From an uncultured Lachnospiraceae bacterium (GTDB lineage Bacteria; Bacillota; Clostridia; Lachnospirales; Lachnospiraceae), in contig CAJUFE010000004.1 of the NCBI GenBank assembly GCA_910585635.1, forward strand, positions 77,516-141,515: a DNA stretch of 64,000 bases, read 5' to 3'. A program made the translations under genes and the position numbers. Position 1 is the first letter of the stretch. Each line of letters opens with the position of its first letter. The notes under the pieces are model-generated. The model searched no databases, was not told the origin of the DNA, and saw nothing but the letters and a program-made list of their open reading frames with translations. This document shows positions 9,401-17,500 of this stretch, in pieces.

Positions 9401-12400
9401 CACCAATGATATTAATGATCCCGCTATTGGAGATGCCGCCTTTTGCATACCCTTTGTTATTTGTGATCACACAGTTCTCCAGAGTAAGATCCACGCCGTT
9501 GGACGCTTTTATCGCTTTCCCGTCCTGGTTTGTACGGTCTCCCCAGTCTCCGCCAGTGATCGTACCATGCTGGATCGTGACCGTCCCGCCAAAGATCTCA
9601 AAAACATTCTTTCCTACAACCCCACTGGACAGGGTATGGCCCTGCATGTTCAAGGTATAGCTCTTATTTTTGCTCTCATTTGTAACTGCGATGTTCTCCG
9701 AAGTATCTGTCAATAAGACGATCTCATCCCCAGCTGTGCTAGCTTCGATCGCCGCCTGGAGAGTAGGATACTCCTTATCTCCGATCTTAGCCACATTCCC
9801 TGTCCCGGCTACGACCAATGCGAGACCATAGGGAGAAAATGCCTGTGTCTGGAAATCAAACTCGGTCTCATCGGCTTTTTCCGTGGAGGTCATGATCTTT
9901 GCGTCCCCATCCTCGGGCAGATGGAGCACAGAGACTCCCAGTGCGTCTTCCTTCGGCACTTCCTCTGTGGTCATAGGCTTCTTCACCTGGATGTTTACCG
10001 ATACTGTATACAGAGGTTCTACTTCGCTTCCGTCTTCTTTGGACGCAAAGGTCACATCATAGGCCAGGAACTCGGATACCATCTGACCTTCTTCCAGAAG
10101 GCTGTTGGTCTGGGCGATCAGGGCCGCAAGCTGCTCTTCGTCCTCGATCTTTTCTGCCCGAAGCTCTACTTCTTCCTCAAATGCACCCTCCGGCACATCT
10201 ACACGGATGATCGCTTCTTCCGTTTCGACGGTATAGACAGCAGCCGGGATCAGCTTCTCATCCAGCCCCACCTCGACCACAAGGTCTTCGTCTTCCGCCT
10301 CTACCTTATACACATGCTCATATTTCTTCCAATCTGCAAGGCTTTCTGCCTCATCTTCCTCTGCCGTATCTCCGCCGTCTTCCTCATCGGCATCTTCCGT
10401 GTCCTCCGCCTCTGCCAGCGCGGCCACATCCGTTACCTCTTCCACCGCCAGGCCATTCGCCATCACGCTGATGATCTCGAAGTCTTCTTCCGGCTCTACG
10501 GCAAAGTACAGGGTCCCGCCCATCTTGACGGTATCCGCGCCCACGATCTGGGCTGCCCCGTCGGGGATCACCTGATAATCTACCTGAAGGGTCTCTAAGG
10601 CCTCGTTGTACTCCACCACCTTCTGGATCTCTTCCAGCTCTACCAGGTACGCTCTGGCCTTTGCGCCCTTCCAGATCATCACACTCTTATATTCTTTCCC
10701 CGGGATCTCCCAGTCGTCACCCAGGTCCTGCCCGCCATTACCGTCAGGCTCTTCTTCTGTCTCTGTATCAGCAGGAGCTGTCGTGCTCTCGGCCTCGGCA
10801 GCTGCCGTGGTCTCCTCTTCCGGCTGCGACCCACTCTCTGCTGTTCCTTCTGTGCTCTCTTTCGTACTCTCTTCCGGAGCCTCTTCTGTACTCTCCTCCG
10901 GGCTTGTTCCCTCCGGAGCTTCTGGCGTTCCTTCGCCCTCTTCTTTACTGGTCTCTACCGGATCCTCTGGTGCTGCCGTGCTTTCCTCTGCCGGAGCCTT
11001 CTCTGCTCCCTCCGGCTCACTCTCTACCGGGCTGCTCTCCTCTGGATCCTCTTTCTCTGTTCCTTGTGTACCTTCCTCTTCTTCGTCTTCAGCTTCCGTG
11101 GTGGTCGTTTCCTCTGTCTCCTCTGCTTCCGCTCCTCCCACTTCTTCCTGTCCTGCTGCTCCATCTTCCTCGTCACCACTCTGGATGTCCTCCAGAGGTA
11201 CCGTGACGAACACGGCCTGATGGTAAGAGATGCTCAGTTCACGGCTCCCGCTGTCTGCGCTGTCCGAGCCTGCTCCCCCGGAGCTGCTGTCCGCACCACT
11301 GCCGCTGTCGGATGCGCCGCCTGCACTGTCGCCTGCAGAGCTGCCAGAGTCGCTGCTCCCTGACCCGCCAGAACTGCTCCCACTGTCGGATGCATCGCTC
11401 CCGGCTCCCCCGGAGCTGCTGCCACTATCCGACGCGCCGCTATCCGATCCCCCGGAGCTGCTGCCGCTGTCCGATGTACCGCTGCCAGATCCGCTGGAAC
11501 TGCTGCCACTATCTGATGCGCCACTGTCCGATCCGCCGGAACTGCTGCCATCATCCGATGTATTACTCCCAGATCCGCTGGAGCTGCCGCTGCCAACGTT
11601 GCCATCGCCTGCACTGCCTTTATCTGCACTGCCGTCATCCGATGCCCCGCTGCCGGTGTTCCCGGAACTGCTGGCACTACCGTCGTCCGTCCCGCCGTTC
11701 TCTCCTGCATCCGATGCATCGTCCGATCCATGGTCTTCTCCTGCTGCATCATCGGATCCTATATGATCGCTCTTATCTGAGCCAGAGCTTCCTTTACCAC
11801 CGGTAACGCTCTCGCTGTCGGATGCATCGCTCCCGGCTCCTCCGGCGCTGCTGCCGCCAGAACTGCTGCTCCCCGCGCTCCCGCTGCCGCCGGACGCGCC
11901 GCCTGCGCCTGCGCTGCCGCCTGCCGGTCTGCTGACAGTCCCGCCGGCGGTCTCCTCTTCTTCCTCTTCTTCCTCTTCGCCCACATAGACGCTTGCCGGA
12001 TCCACCTTCACCAGCTTGGTCTCGTAGCCGTCGATGTTCACACAGAACCGATACGCCTGGCTGCTCTCGTTGACGAACAAGAACACCACGTCCTCCGTTG
12101 CCGTGCGGTAAAGGGCCATCAGCTGGGTATCTTCCGGCGCTAACCGGTCATCTACCGTCAGCGTGAGCTCATAGACCTCTCCTTTTTCCGGCTCCAAAAG
12201 CTTCTTGTAGCTTTTCTTCACCGACTTTTGGGCAGCCTCCAGCTCCAAGTCTTCCAACTCAAAGCTCCCCTGGCTGTCCAGGTCCCGGATCGCGTCCAGG
12301 ATCTCCCTTCCGTCGAGCATGAACAATGCGATGTCCGACTCTTCCTCTTTCTCAGCGGCATACACTATCCCTGTGTTCGCGCTGATGTTGGAGACGACCA

Positions 12401-12461
12401 GCACCATGCTCAGTACAAACGCCATCAAGCGTCTGTAGCCTTCGCGGATCTTCCTGCTCAT
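3456..12461 (-). CDS. 3001-aa sortase-anchored beta-helix / Cna-B surface protein
   Basis: A giant cell-wall adhesin. Approximate order: signal peptide with basic start and long hydrophobic core ending in VYAA (1-36); a folded N-terminal region (37-160); a Ser/Gly/Asp low-complexity stalk (177-410); a Glu/Thr/Pro-rich acidic stalk (420-575); two beta-rich acidic domains; a very long parallel beta-helix region (895-2260) with GGGI/IYVNGG-type coils and two restarts (IGDKEYPTLQAAIEA near 895, IGDVVYPTFADAMKA near 1415); at least four Cna-B-like domains (2260-2925, e.g. KVWEDSADKDGLRP); a Pro-rich linker; then MPRTGD, a membrane span and KKRKEE. The start has AAGGAG at good spacing. It is the last gene of a unit with the 54-aa gene (15-base gap) and the BTAD regulator. 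Ligand unknown. No frameshift seen. Confidence 0.9.
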   Translation of the reverse strand: MSRKIREGYRRLMAFVLSMVLVVSNISANTGIVYAAEKEEESDIALFMLDGREILDAIRDLDSQGSFELEDLELEAAQKSVKKSYKKLLEPEKGEVYELTLTVDDRLAPEDTQLMALYRTATEDVVFLFVNESSQAYRFCVNIDGYETKLVKVDPASVYVGEEEEEEEEETAGGTVSRPAGGSAGAGGASGGSGSAGSSSSGGSSAGGAGSDASDSESVTGGKGSSGSDKSDHIGSDDAAGEDHGSDDASDAGENGGTDDGSASSSGNTGSGASDDGSADKGSAGDGNVGSGSSSGSGSNTSDDGSSSGGSDSGASDSGSSSSGSGSGTSDSGSSSGGSDSGASDSGSSSGGAGSDASDSGSSSGGSGSSDSGSSAGDSAGGASDSGSGADSSSGGAGSDSADSGSRELSISYHQAVFVTVPLEDIQSGDEEDGAAGQEEVGGAEAEETEETTTTEAEDEEEEGTQGTEKEDPEESSPVESEPEGAEKAPAEESTAAPEDPVETSKEEGEGTPEAPEGTSPEESTEEAPEESTKESTEGTAESGSQPEEETTAAAEAESTTAPADTETEEEPDGNGGQDLGDDWEIPGKEYKSVMIWKGAKARAYLVELEEIQKVVEYNEALETLQVDYQVIPDGAAQIVGADTVKMGGTLYFAVEPEEDFEIISVMANGLAVEEVTDVAALAEAEDTEDADEEDGGDTAEEDEAESLADWKKYEHVYKVEAEDEDLVVEVGLDEKLIPAAVYTVETEEAIIRVDVPEGAFEEEVELRAEKIEDEEQLAALIAQTNSLLEEGQMVSEFLAYDVTFASKEDGSEVEPLYTVSVNIQVKKPMTTEEVPKEDALGVSVLHLPEDGDAKIMTSTEKADETEFDFQTQAFSPYGLALVVAGTGNVAKIGDKEYPTLQAAIEASTAGDEIVLLTDTSENIAVTNESKNKSYTLNMQGHTLSSGVVGKNVFEIFGGTVTIQHGTITGGDWGDRTNQDGKAIKASNGVDLTLENCVITNNKGYAKGGISNSGIINIIGGKLTIKDSNITDNVASAGSGGGIYASNCAVSVLGNSSISGNKVTGNYGGAMYINGGSLTIDGGEDRVQISDNSNTSYGAYGSVYVQAASVTIKKADLTYNALYGIGINNTTQEVHISDVTVTGDNMLAAVNITATTGEVSVENSSFTITNIQNSSNGSAIRLAGIGSTKKIKDCKFLDNTVVSGGTSAMAPIHITAGHADIEGCIFTGNKGFKAGAIYKVGTGTVSIKGCTMNGNEGVSTYGTGAIYAGGNSPITIEDCTIKGNTGTYAGAIYTTQGTMDVIDTVVKENKATNSTAGGGIYVNGGTFRMPVTSEGKNSAIYANNSEKSNANDIYIASVSAKVTVQPATSMKDEGVDFQKFGYVWSNMSSSEITTELTTDSNSLRTWTATPTDRNVARIGDVVYPTFADAMKAVKSNETITLIAGEDGSGSRSLPSGGMYVFGTGTGSAYTYRDVTNVTIDLNGCTIYPTGTASNKTYDASYGIFQVKKSGYVLNIKGPGEIGNRVIVSDGAVLNIEDDAVIKSLGYQNDALYGVQSYGTVNVHGELKTLTARIYQGVMEIAQDAAVGSLTVMEKAARNMTATVNVNGPVEKMTLEQSTAEVNKALSTVNINANINDLTLSQSGKRSVAVLDGELGRLYLKHFQNSSTAPVTMAGSGFKVDTLTLRPILGTMNPVANDMADPNKDVPDIAVISAKVGHTLTEDQVNWANASWENQNSTGTNEKGNNTLTWSGDNKDYKFLTSPMLDKEKNQIVLHKTLVNGNYVFIGSNTSSIKPSDSNSGLETSKPVMTFEAAKKVLENNLQLDTIYVLGPITVSKAGETWTLPAGKKIQRYKSYTGPLVKVPSGAALTLEAITIDGGSQSEMKVAATTAMIDVEAGATLNIKEGAVLQNNASGTTDTNNRDQGGAIRNAGKLYMDGGLITGNSSACGGGVFNSGTFVFAGGTISQNKGNGVSKSHGRDENNRPVILNSVNAGGGVFIGSGGRMEMTGGEVIENEAGMGGGISIGDGTSSYTSNTSRLMMTGGTISQNTATNTDRFAGNQAGGGGIFIQMGGVADIEGGHITNNVTLGGYDGGGGIYVNGRVGKGVPKNLPFGQLNLKNVLISENTASGNGGGISVCDTGGVKVYLTDGGVIHGNTGGGKAYDIYLSGKIMDTSGGHGYSFGIIDISRYMLRGGHYKWIDMKTGTLATYSTLRSHNNVQLYSSAKKEELTGLDEIKVYITGNESATRGGGIGANGNVSIGTGNTELTDIQVKKEWTKPNGEPLTGEELKDVSENIWYIYYDLWMKHVKEGDPSVEDEEPTVENGWEKIDTRKETRQFQEPYWNGVTFPNLAIRDDDGEFVYKVREVPDDRFISQVTDNKDGTWTVTNTPAYSLKLSKTLVDGYDAVAKDKVFTFSITLQDAAGPVNATYDAVRTTTPAAEGDSTGATEETVSFVAGKATVGLKDGETIQINGLSPDMTYSVVEELGEEEDDFKVSFDVIWAEKDYEKYEHGSNTTVGDRPLHFGATHVKFTNEVKEPIGDLLISKTVNVDGDGEKDTAAKWHFTLELRDKDDKPLSTSGAYIPYTKTADKIEKGTIRVGSDGVVELVGSVDGFVLGDGESILIENLPAGTKYKVVEKGANTGAYITTVNAGEILVKDDVADVDGDKTDGEEVSEEGHKLIHGSAGVIVKKETAEAAFTNTEHMVTIKGEKIWDDKNDQDGKRPSKIIVELYADNEPLAGEGYRKEVTAKDDWKWEFSGLPKYKDGKLIQYTFSEESVEGAGYSMKEIVQPDDTNDYTGKITNAYTPEETSRLVRKVWEDSADKDGLRPASITVQLLADGSPVGGPIMLNEAGKWQSEWLQLPKYDNGREIVYTIVENTTINGYSVAYAYQEDTKTFVITNTHTPEEPPRTPDEPDRPGSPKVHRDRDPEPPSTTINPGPVPLAAPPQEDNTPLIPIDDESVPLFGMPRTGDRSVSTGALIGMMVVSLMAACGIYIKKRKEE
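11230..11935 (-). repeat. Degenerate tandem repeats coding the Ser/Gly/Asp stalk
   Basis: Repeated codons for GSSSGGSDSGASDS-like units make up the flexible stalk of the surface protein. The units are imperfect and of mixed length, a typical site for length change between strains. Confidence 0.75.
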
Positions 12462-12476
12462 ACATGTTCTCCTTTC

Positions 12477-12641
12477 TCATGCATCCTCTCTATCTTCCAA
12501 TGCTGTATCCATCAATTTGATCAATTCCAGCAGGCTCCTGAAATTTTTGGTCTCTTTCTCATCCAGCCAGGTGACCTGCCCCTGCCAGGTCGATCCTTCC
12601 TGGCTAATGATATGCACAACGAACGTCTCTCGTTTCTCCAT
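12477..12641 (-). CDS. 54-aa conserved-looking protein between regulator and adhesin
   Basis: Small acidic protein starting MEKRETFVVHIISQEGSTW and continuing to a helical C-terminus rich in Leu and Glu. It has a beta-strand pattern with two tryptophans, no signal peptide and no membrane span, so it should be cytoplasmic. The start at 12641 is set by GAGAGG seven bases upstream; a longer frame to 12719 has no ribosome site and is only the regulator gene read in another frame. It overlaps the last 38 bases of the BTAD regulator gene and ends 15 bases before the adhesin gene, which implies one transcript with translational coupling. I do not recognise a named family; a partner of the regulator is a reasonable guess. 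Confidence 0.7.
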   Translation of the reverse strand: MEKRETFVVHIISQEGSTWQGQVTWLDEKETKNFRSLLELIKLMDTALEDREDA

Positions 12642-14076
12642 CTTGTGACCTCTCTGCGCCAGGCCCCTCTGCCGCCTGCACCGTGAACTGCACCTTGATC
12701 CTTTTGCCCTTGCCCACACGCTCCATGCGCCTTACAAGCCGCGCCACGATCCGGTCCCCGTCCTGGGTGCCGGCTCCGATCAGCAGGGCCAGATACTGGC
12801 TCTCACTATAGCGGGTATACACGTCTCCGGTCCGCAGGCTCTCGTTCAGGACCTGCTTGAGCAGCAGCATCCTCTTCTCTATGTACCGCCTGCGCTCTGC
12901 CTCCAGCTCACCTGCACATCCGATGCTCTCATCCCCGCTCTCCTGGCCGTCCTGCACGCTGCAGCCTCGTTCTATGCTGCTTTCTCTTGGGCACTGCCCT
13001 CCTTTTTCATTTTCCGATGATCCTTCTTTATCTGTATCTCTGGCCATATCCCTGTCCTGGTCTCCCTCACCGATCATCCCGATCAGATCAGGGAAGCCCT
13101 CCGGCTCCCCTGGTGGTCCACACCGGGCGCCTACGGGTACCGTACAGAGCAGCAGCAGACTCTCTGTCCCCGTCCGTTCCCCGATCCGGGTGACGATCCG
13201 ATAGGTATCCAGAAAGCTGGGATAGCTGCAATGATAGGGGCTGTCTACCTCCCCCTCTTCCAGGCCCCGCCGGATCTTATCCAGGATATCGCCCCCATAG
13301 CGGATCTTCCCGCCCTTATCCCGGTACTTTTCCATCACCCGGTCCAGGGATGTGGGACCCAGGTCTTTATAGAAGGTCTCTGTCGCCTCTTCGTAGATCC
13401 CCACAGCCTCCTTATATCGGTCCATGGCCATCAGACACTCGATCTGGATCGCCTGCCATTCATCATAAGGGTGGAGCTGGCTGGCCGTGGTACAAAGCTC
13501 CAGCATGGTCTCATACCGTTTCTCCTCCCGCAGACGCTCACAGATCGACCGCAGGCAGCTGTTATACCACTTCTGGTAGAACGCGCTTTCTACCACTACC
13601 CACTCTTCCCCGCCCAGCATGGGCAGGAATTCCCCGGTATAGGCCCTGCAATACTGCAGGCGCAGATCCTCCCGCTCTTTCATGGACAGCCCTTCCCGCT
13701 CCAGCTCTGCTACCAATCCATCCAGATGGCGGACGTCTGTCTCTACCTCATGGCTCTTTGAAAAATAGTAACGGTCCTCCTCCAAGACCACATAGTCCCC
13801 TTCCGGGAACTGGGACCGGGCGATCATCCGCCGAAGGATGTGCAGATGCTGACGCAGGTTATTGGACCGTTTTTCCGTGTTCCCCTCCTTCGGCCGGACC
13901 AGCGCCAGCAGCCTGCCCCGCTCCACGCCCTCCGTTCCGGCCTGCAGGAGCATCAGCAGCATCTGGGTGGATTTATTCTGGAGGCTCGCCCCTATGGCGA
14001 TCTCCCTGTCCTTGTAGTACAGAGCGAACCCGCCTAAAAAGCGAGCGTAAAAATCCGTATATGGCCGCGTCCTCAA
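12604..14076 (-). CDS. BTAD-domain (SARP/AfsR-like) transcriptional regulator
   Basis: A 490-residue regulator. Residues 1-100 form a winged-helix DNA-binding domain (FLGGFALYYKDREI, then RSNNLRQHLHILRRMI). Residues 105-265 are a bacterial transcriptional activation domain with tetratricopeptide-like helices (YCRAYTGEFLPML, YDEWQAIQIECLMAMDRYKEAV). A low-complexity acidic insert (about 330-395) follows, then a stretch RTGDVYTRYSESQYLALLIG that resembles a GGDEF fold with SESQY in place of the GGDEF signature, so no cyclase activity is expected. The gene leads the unit with the 54-aa gene (overlap 38 bases) and the giant adhesin, so it probably controls their expression. Two long palindromes lie upstream, shared with the divergent hybrid kinase. 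Confidence 0.85.
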   Translation of the reverse strand: MRTRPYTDFYARFLGGFALYYKDREIAIGASLQNKSTQMLLMLLQAGTEGVERGRLLALVRPKEGNTEKRSNNLRQHLHILRRMIARSQFPEGDYVVLEEDRYYFSKSHEVETDVRHLDGLVAELEREGLSMKEREDLRLQYCRAYTGEFLPMLGGEEWVVVESAFYQKWYNSCLRSICERLREEKRYETMLELCTTASQLHPYDEWQAIQIECLMAMDRYKEAVGIYEEATETFYKDLGPTSLDRVMEKYRDKGGKIRYGGDILDKIRRGLEEGEVDSPYHCSYPSFLDTYRIVTRIGERTGTESLLLLCTVPVGARCGPPGEPEGFPDLIGMIGEGDQDRDMARDTDKEGSSENEKGGQCPRESSIERGCSVQDGQESGDESIGCAGELEAERRRYIEKRMLLLKQVLNESLRTGDVYTRYSESQYLALLIGAGTQDGDRIVARLVRRMERVGKGKRIKVQFTVQAAEGPGAERSQDGETRDVRCAYH

Positions 14077-14157
14077 GCTGTCCTCCTCCTTCCACGTGAG
14101 CTCCCGCGCATCTGCAGATGCCTTCTGCCCTCTGGCATCTGTTTGAGGCGATAAAAT

Positions 14158-14187
14158 GTGTCAACAATTGTATACATTAGTTGACAC
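14158..14187. promoter_or_regulatory. Operator-like palindrome 1 (regulator side)
   Basis: GTGTCAAC and GTTGACAC flank a TGTATACA centre, giving a 30-bp near-perfect palindrome 82 bases before the BTAD regulator start. The same pattern recurs at 14295. Confidence 0.6.
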
Positions 14188-14294
14188 TTGATCTTGCTGT
14201 ATTTCTTACTTACAAGCAGGTATTTTATTGTGAAAATGCCCGATCTTTTGTTTTAAAATCCCCAATATATCCCATAAAGATCAATATCTTCATT

Positions 14295-14320
14295 GTCAAT
14301 AAACGTATACATTCGTTGAC
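14295..14320. promoter_or_regulatory. Operator-like palindrome 2 (mid-intergenic)
   Basis: GTCAA, then GTATAC at the centre, then GTTGAC: the same layout and spacing as palindrome 1, 135 bases centre to centre. The intervening 14188-14294 is AT-rich and holds no gene. Confidence 0.55.
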
Positions 14321-14460
14321 GACCCTCGCCTATGGTGCGATCATTATAACATAGAGGGCGTTAAAAAAAGCATTTCAAGGACGCCGAGTCTCTGACATTT
14401 TATAAATATTTTAATGTTTTTTTCCTCCTCCACATCCGCCCGCTAAAGTCGATCCACGCA

Positions 14461-14489
14461 TTGACATCCCCTCCCCCTCTTGTTAGAAT
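14461..14489 (+). promoter_or_regulatory. Promoter of the hybrid histidine kinase
   Basis: TTGACA, 17-base spacer, TAGAAT; the transcript would begin near 14496, before the chosen start at 14543. Confidence 0.7.
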
Positions 14490-14542
14490 AAATACAGATC
14501 ATATATGCATAGATGACCAACAGGATGCAGGAGGAGACCGGT

Positions 14543-17500
14543 ATGTATCATTGTCATATACATTTCTATCTGGCAGGCTCTCAGAAGAGGATCTTCGAGA
14601 TCATAAAGGAGATGCCCCCGATGGAACATTTCACCCATGGATTTCTGGAGAGCGATACGCCCCAGGAGGCTCTTGCCGCCAGGGCGGATGTGATCATAGC
14701 AGACCTCCATGGCTTAGACCCCAGGGAAGCCCTACGGATACTGACATTCGGTAAGGTCAAGGAAGCTGAGCTCATCCTGCTGGCCGATAAGGAGCAGAGT
14801 CTGTCTCTGGCAGAGGACCTGGAACAGGTCCAGGATATCTGGACCAGTCCAATGTCCGATGGAGAGCTCCGTTTTCATTTCCTCCGATGGCAGCAGACCT
14901 ATAGGATCAGCAAGGAGCTCTGGCAGGCCAGACATTTTCTGGATGCCACGATCAACCATATCCCGAACCTCATCTGGTATAAAGATAAGGATGGTATCCA
15001 CGAAAAGGTTAACGCCAGCTTCTGTAAGACTGTCAATAAGACCATGGAACAGGTGGAGGGAAGGGGACATGCCTATATCTGGGATGTGGAAACAGACGAT
15101 CCGGCCTGCATCCAGTCGGAGCTGGAGGTCATGAGCCGGAAACAGACCTGCGTATCCGAGGAGACGGTCAAGACCAAGGATGGCGTCAAGCTGCTCACCA
15201 CCTATAAATCTCCTCTGTATGACCTCGACGGCAGCGTGATGGGGACGGTAGGTGTGGCGATCGATGTGACCCAGGAGCGGGCCTATGAACAGGAGATCGT
15301 CGAGAAGAACCATGCCCTGGAGACGATCTTCACGACCATGGACTGCGGTGTGATGACCCACACCCTGGACGGAAGGCGCATCCTGCGCATCAACCGGGCC
15401 GCTCTGAAGATCTTAGGCTACAGCTCTCTGGAGGAGATGATGGCCGCCGGTACGGATGTGGTGGCCTCTTCGGTGGTGGAAGAGGATAAGGAAAAGCTGT
15501 GGCAATGCATCCGTTCCTTAAAGCGGGAAGGGGACAGCGCCAGCATGGAGTATCGTGTGGAGCATGAGGACGGGGAGGTCCTCCATGTCATGGGCAATTA
15601 CAAGCTGGTGGAGGAGGACGGCGTACCCTATTGCCAGCATTTCCTTCTGGATTGTACGGAGCAGAAGCTCCAGGAAAAGCAGAACGAACGGCGGCAGATG
15701 GAGCTGATCCAGGCACTGTGCATCGAATATAACCTGGTCTGCTTTTTTGATCTTGATACCGGCATAGGCGATATCCTCCGCAACGATGACGGCGGCATGT
15801 TCCAGGGGATCTTTGGCGAGCCCTTGTCCTTAGAAGAAAACATGGAGCGCTATATCCAGAGGCTTGTCTATGAGGAAGACCAGGAGATGCTGCGGCAGGC
15901 TTTTTCCCGGGATAAGCTTAAAAGTGAGCTGGAAAAGGATGGTTCCTATTATGTGAACCACCGCATCATCGAGGATGGCGAGATGCGCTACTTCCAGGTA
16001 AAGGCGGTGCGGGCCGGCGGCTGGAGCGGGAGCCATGGGATCGTCCTGGGCTTCTGCAGCGTGGACGATGAGATCCGTAATGAGATGAAGCAAAAAAGCC
16101 TGCTGGAGAACGCCCTCTTACAGGCTAACCGGGCCAGCAAGGCCAAGAGCACCTTCCTTTCGAACATGTCCCATGATATCCGTACGCCGATGAACGCGAT
16201 CGTAGGCTTTACCTCTCTGGCGATCTCCCACATCGACCATAGGGATCAGGTGGAGGAATATCTAAAGAAGATCATGACATCCGGCGACCACCTGCTGAGC
16301 CTGATCAACGATGTCCTAGACATGAGCCGCATCGAGAGCGGCAAGATGCACCTGGAGGAAAGACCCTGCAGCCTGCCGGATATCCTCCACGGGTTAAAGA
16401 ACATCGTACAGGCTGATATCCGTGCCAAGCAGCTGGAGCTGTCCATGGACACGGTGGACGTGCTGGACGAAGAGATCTACTGTGATAAGCTGCGGCTGAA
16501 CCAGGTCCTCTTGAACGTGCTCAGCAATTCCATCAAATACACGGGCGCCGGGGGCAGCGTCAGTATGCGGATCACCGAGAAAGCCGGAGCGCCCACTGGC
16601 TTTGGGACCTATGAATTCTGCATCCGGGATACGGGTATCGGCATGAGTGAGGAATTTGTTTCCCACATCTTTGAGCCCTTTGAGCGGGAGAAGACCAGCA
16701 CGATCAGCGGGATCCAGGGCACCGGTCTCGGGATGGCGATCACAAAGAACATCGTAGATATGATGAACGGCGATATCTCGGTGGAGAGCGAGCAGGGCAA
16801 GGGGACCGCCTTCACGCTGACCTTTTCCTTCCGCCTGTGCTGTGACGAAAAGGAAAACCAGACCATACCGGCCTTAAAGGGCCAGAGAGCGCTGGTGGTG
16901 GACGATGACTTCAACACCTGCGACAGCGTGTCCTACATGCTCCAGCAGCTGGGCCTGCGGGCCGAATGGACCCTGTCCGGGAAGGAAGCCGTACTCCGCA
17001 CCCATCAGGCGGTCACCAGAGGGGACGGCTATTCGGTCTATATCGTGGATTGGCTCCTGCCGGATATGAACGGCATCGAGGTCATCCGCAGGATCCGCAA
17101 GGAAGCCGGGAAAAAAGCGATGATCTTTGTGCTGACCGCATATGACTGGTCTGATATCGAAGATGAAGCCAGGGAGGCCGGCGCCACCTCCTTTTGCAGC
17201 AAGCCTTTGTTCTTATCGGAGATCCGGGACCGCCTGCTAAAGAGCGTGGCGCCAGAGGAGCCGGCCGCAGAGGATGTGGGCCAGGAGCCGGTCCATTTCA
17301 AGACCGGGCGGATCTTGCTGGCAGAGGATAATGAGCTGAACCAGGAGATCGCCATGGCCATATTAGGCGATGCAGGCTTTACCACCGAGGTGGCGGCCAA
17401 TGGGCTGGAGGCTGTGGAGCGGGTCAAGCGGGCGGAGCCTGGATATTACCAGCTGGTCCTCATGGATGTCCAGATGCCCGTGATGGACGGCTATGAAGCG

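Noticed and set aside
10606..11766. Long plus-strand open frames rich in Ser, Leu and Pro opposite the adhesin stalk
   Set aside because: They are the reverse reading of repetitive Ser/Gly/Asp and Glu/Thr codons of the surface protein, have no ribosome sites and no family features.
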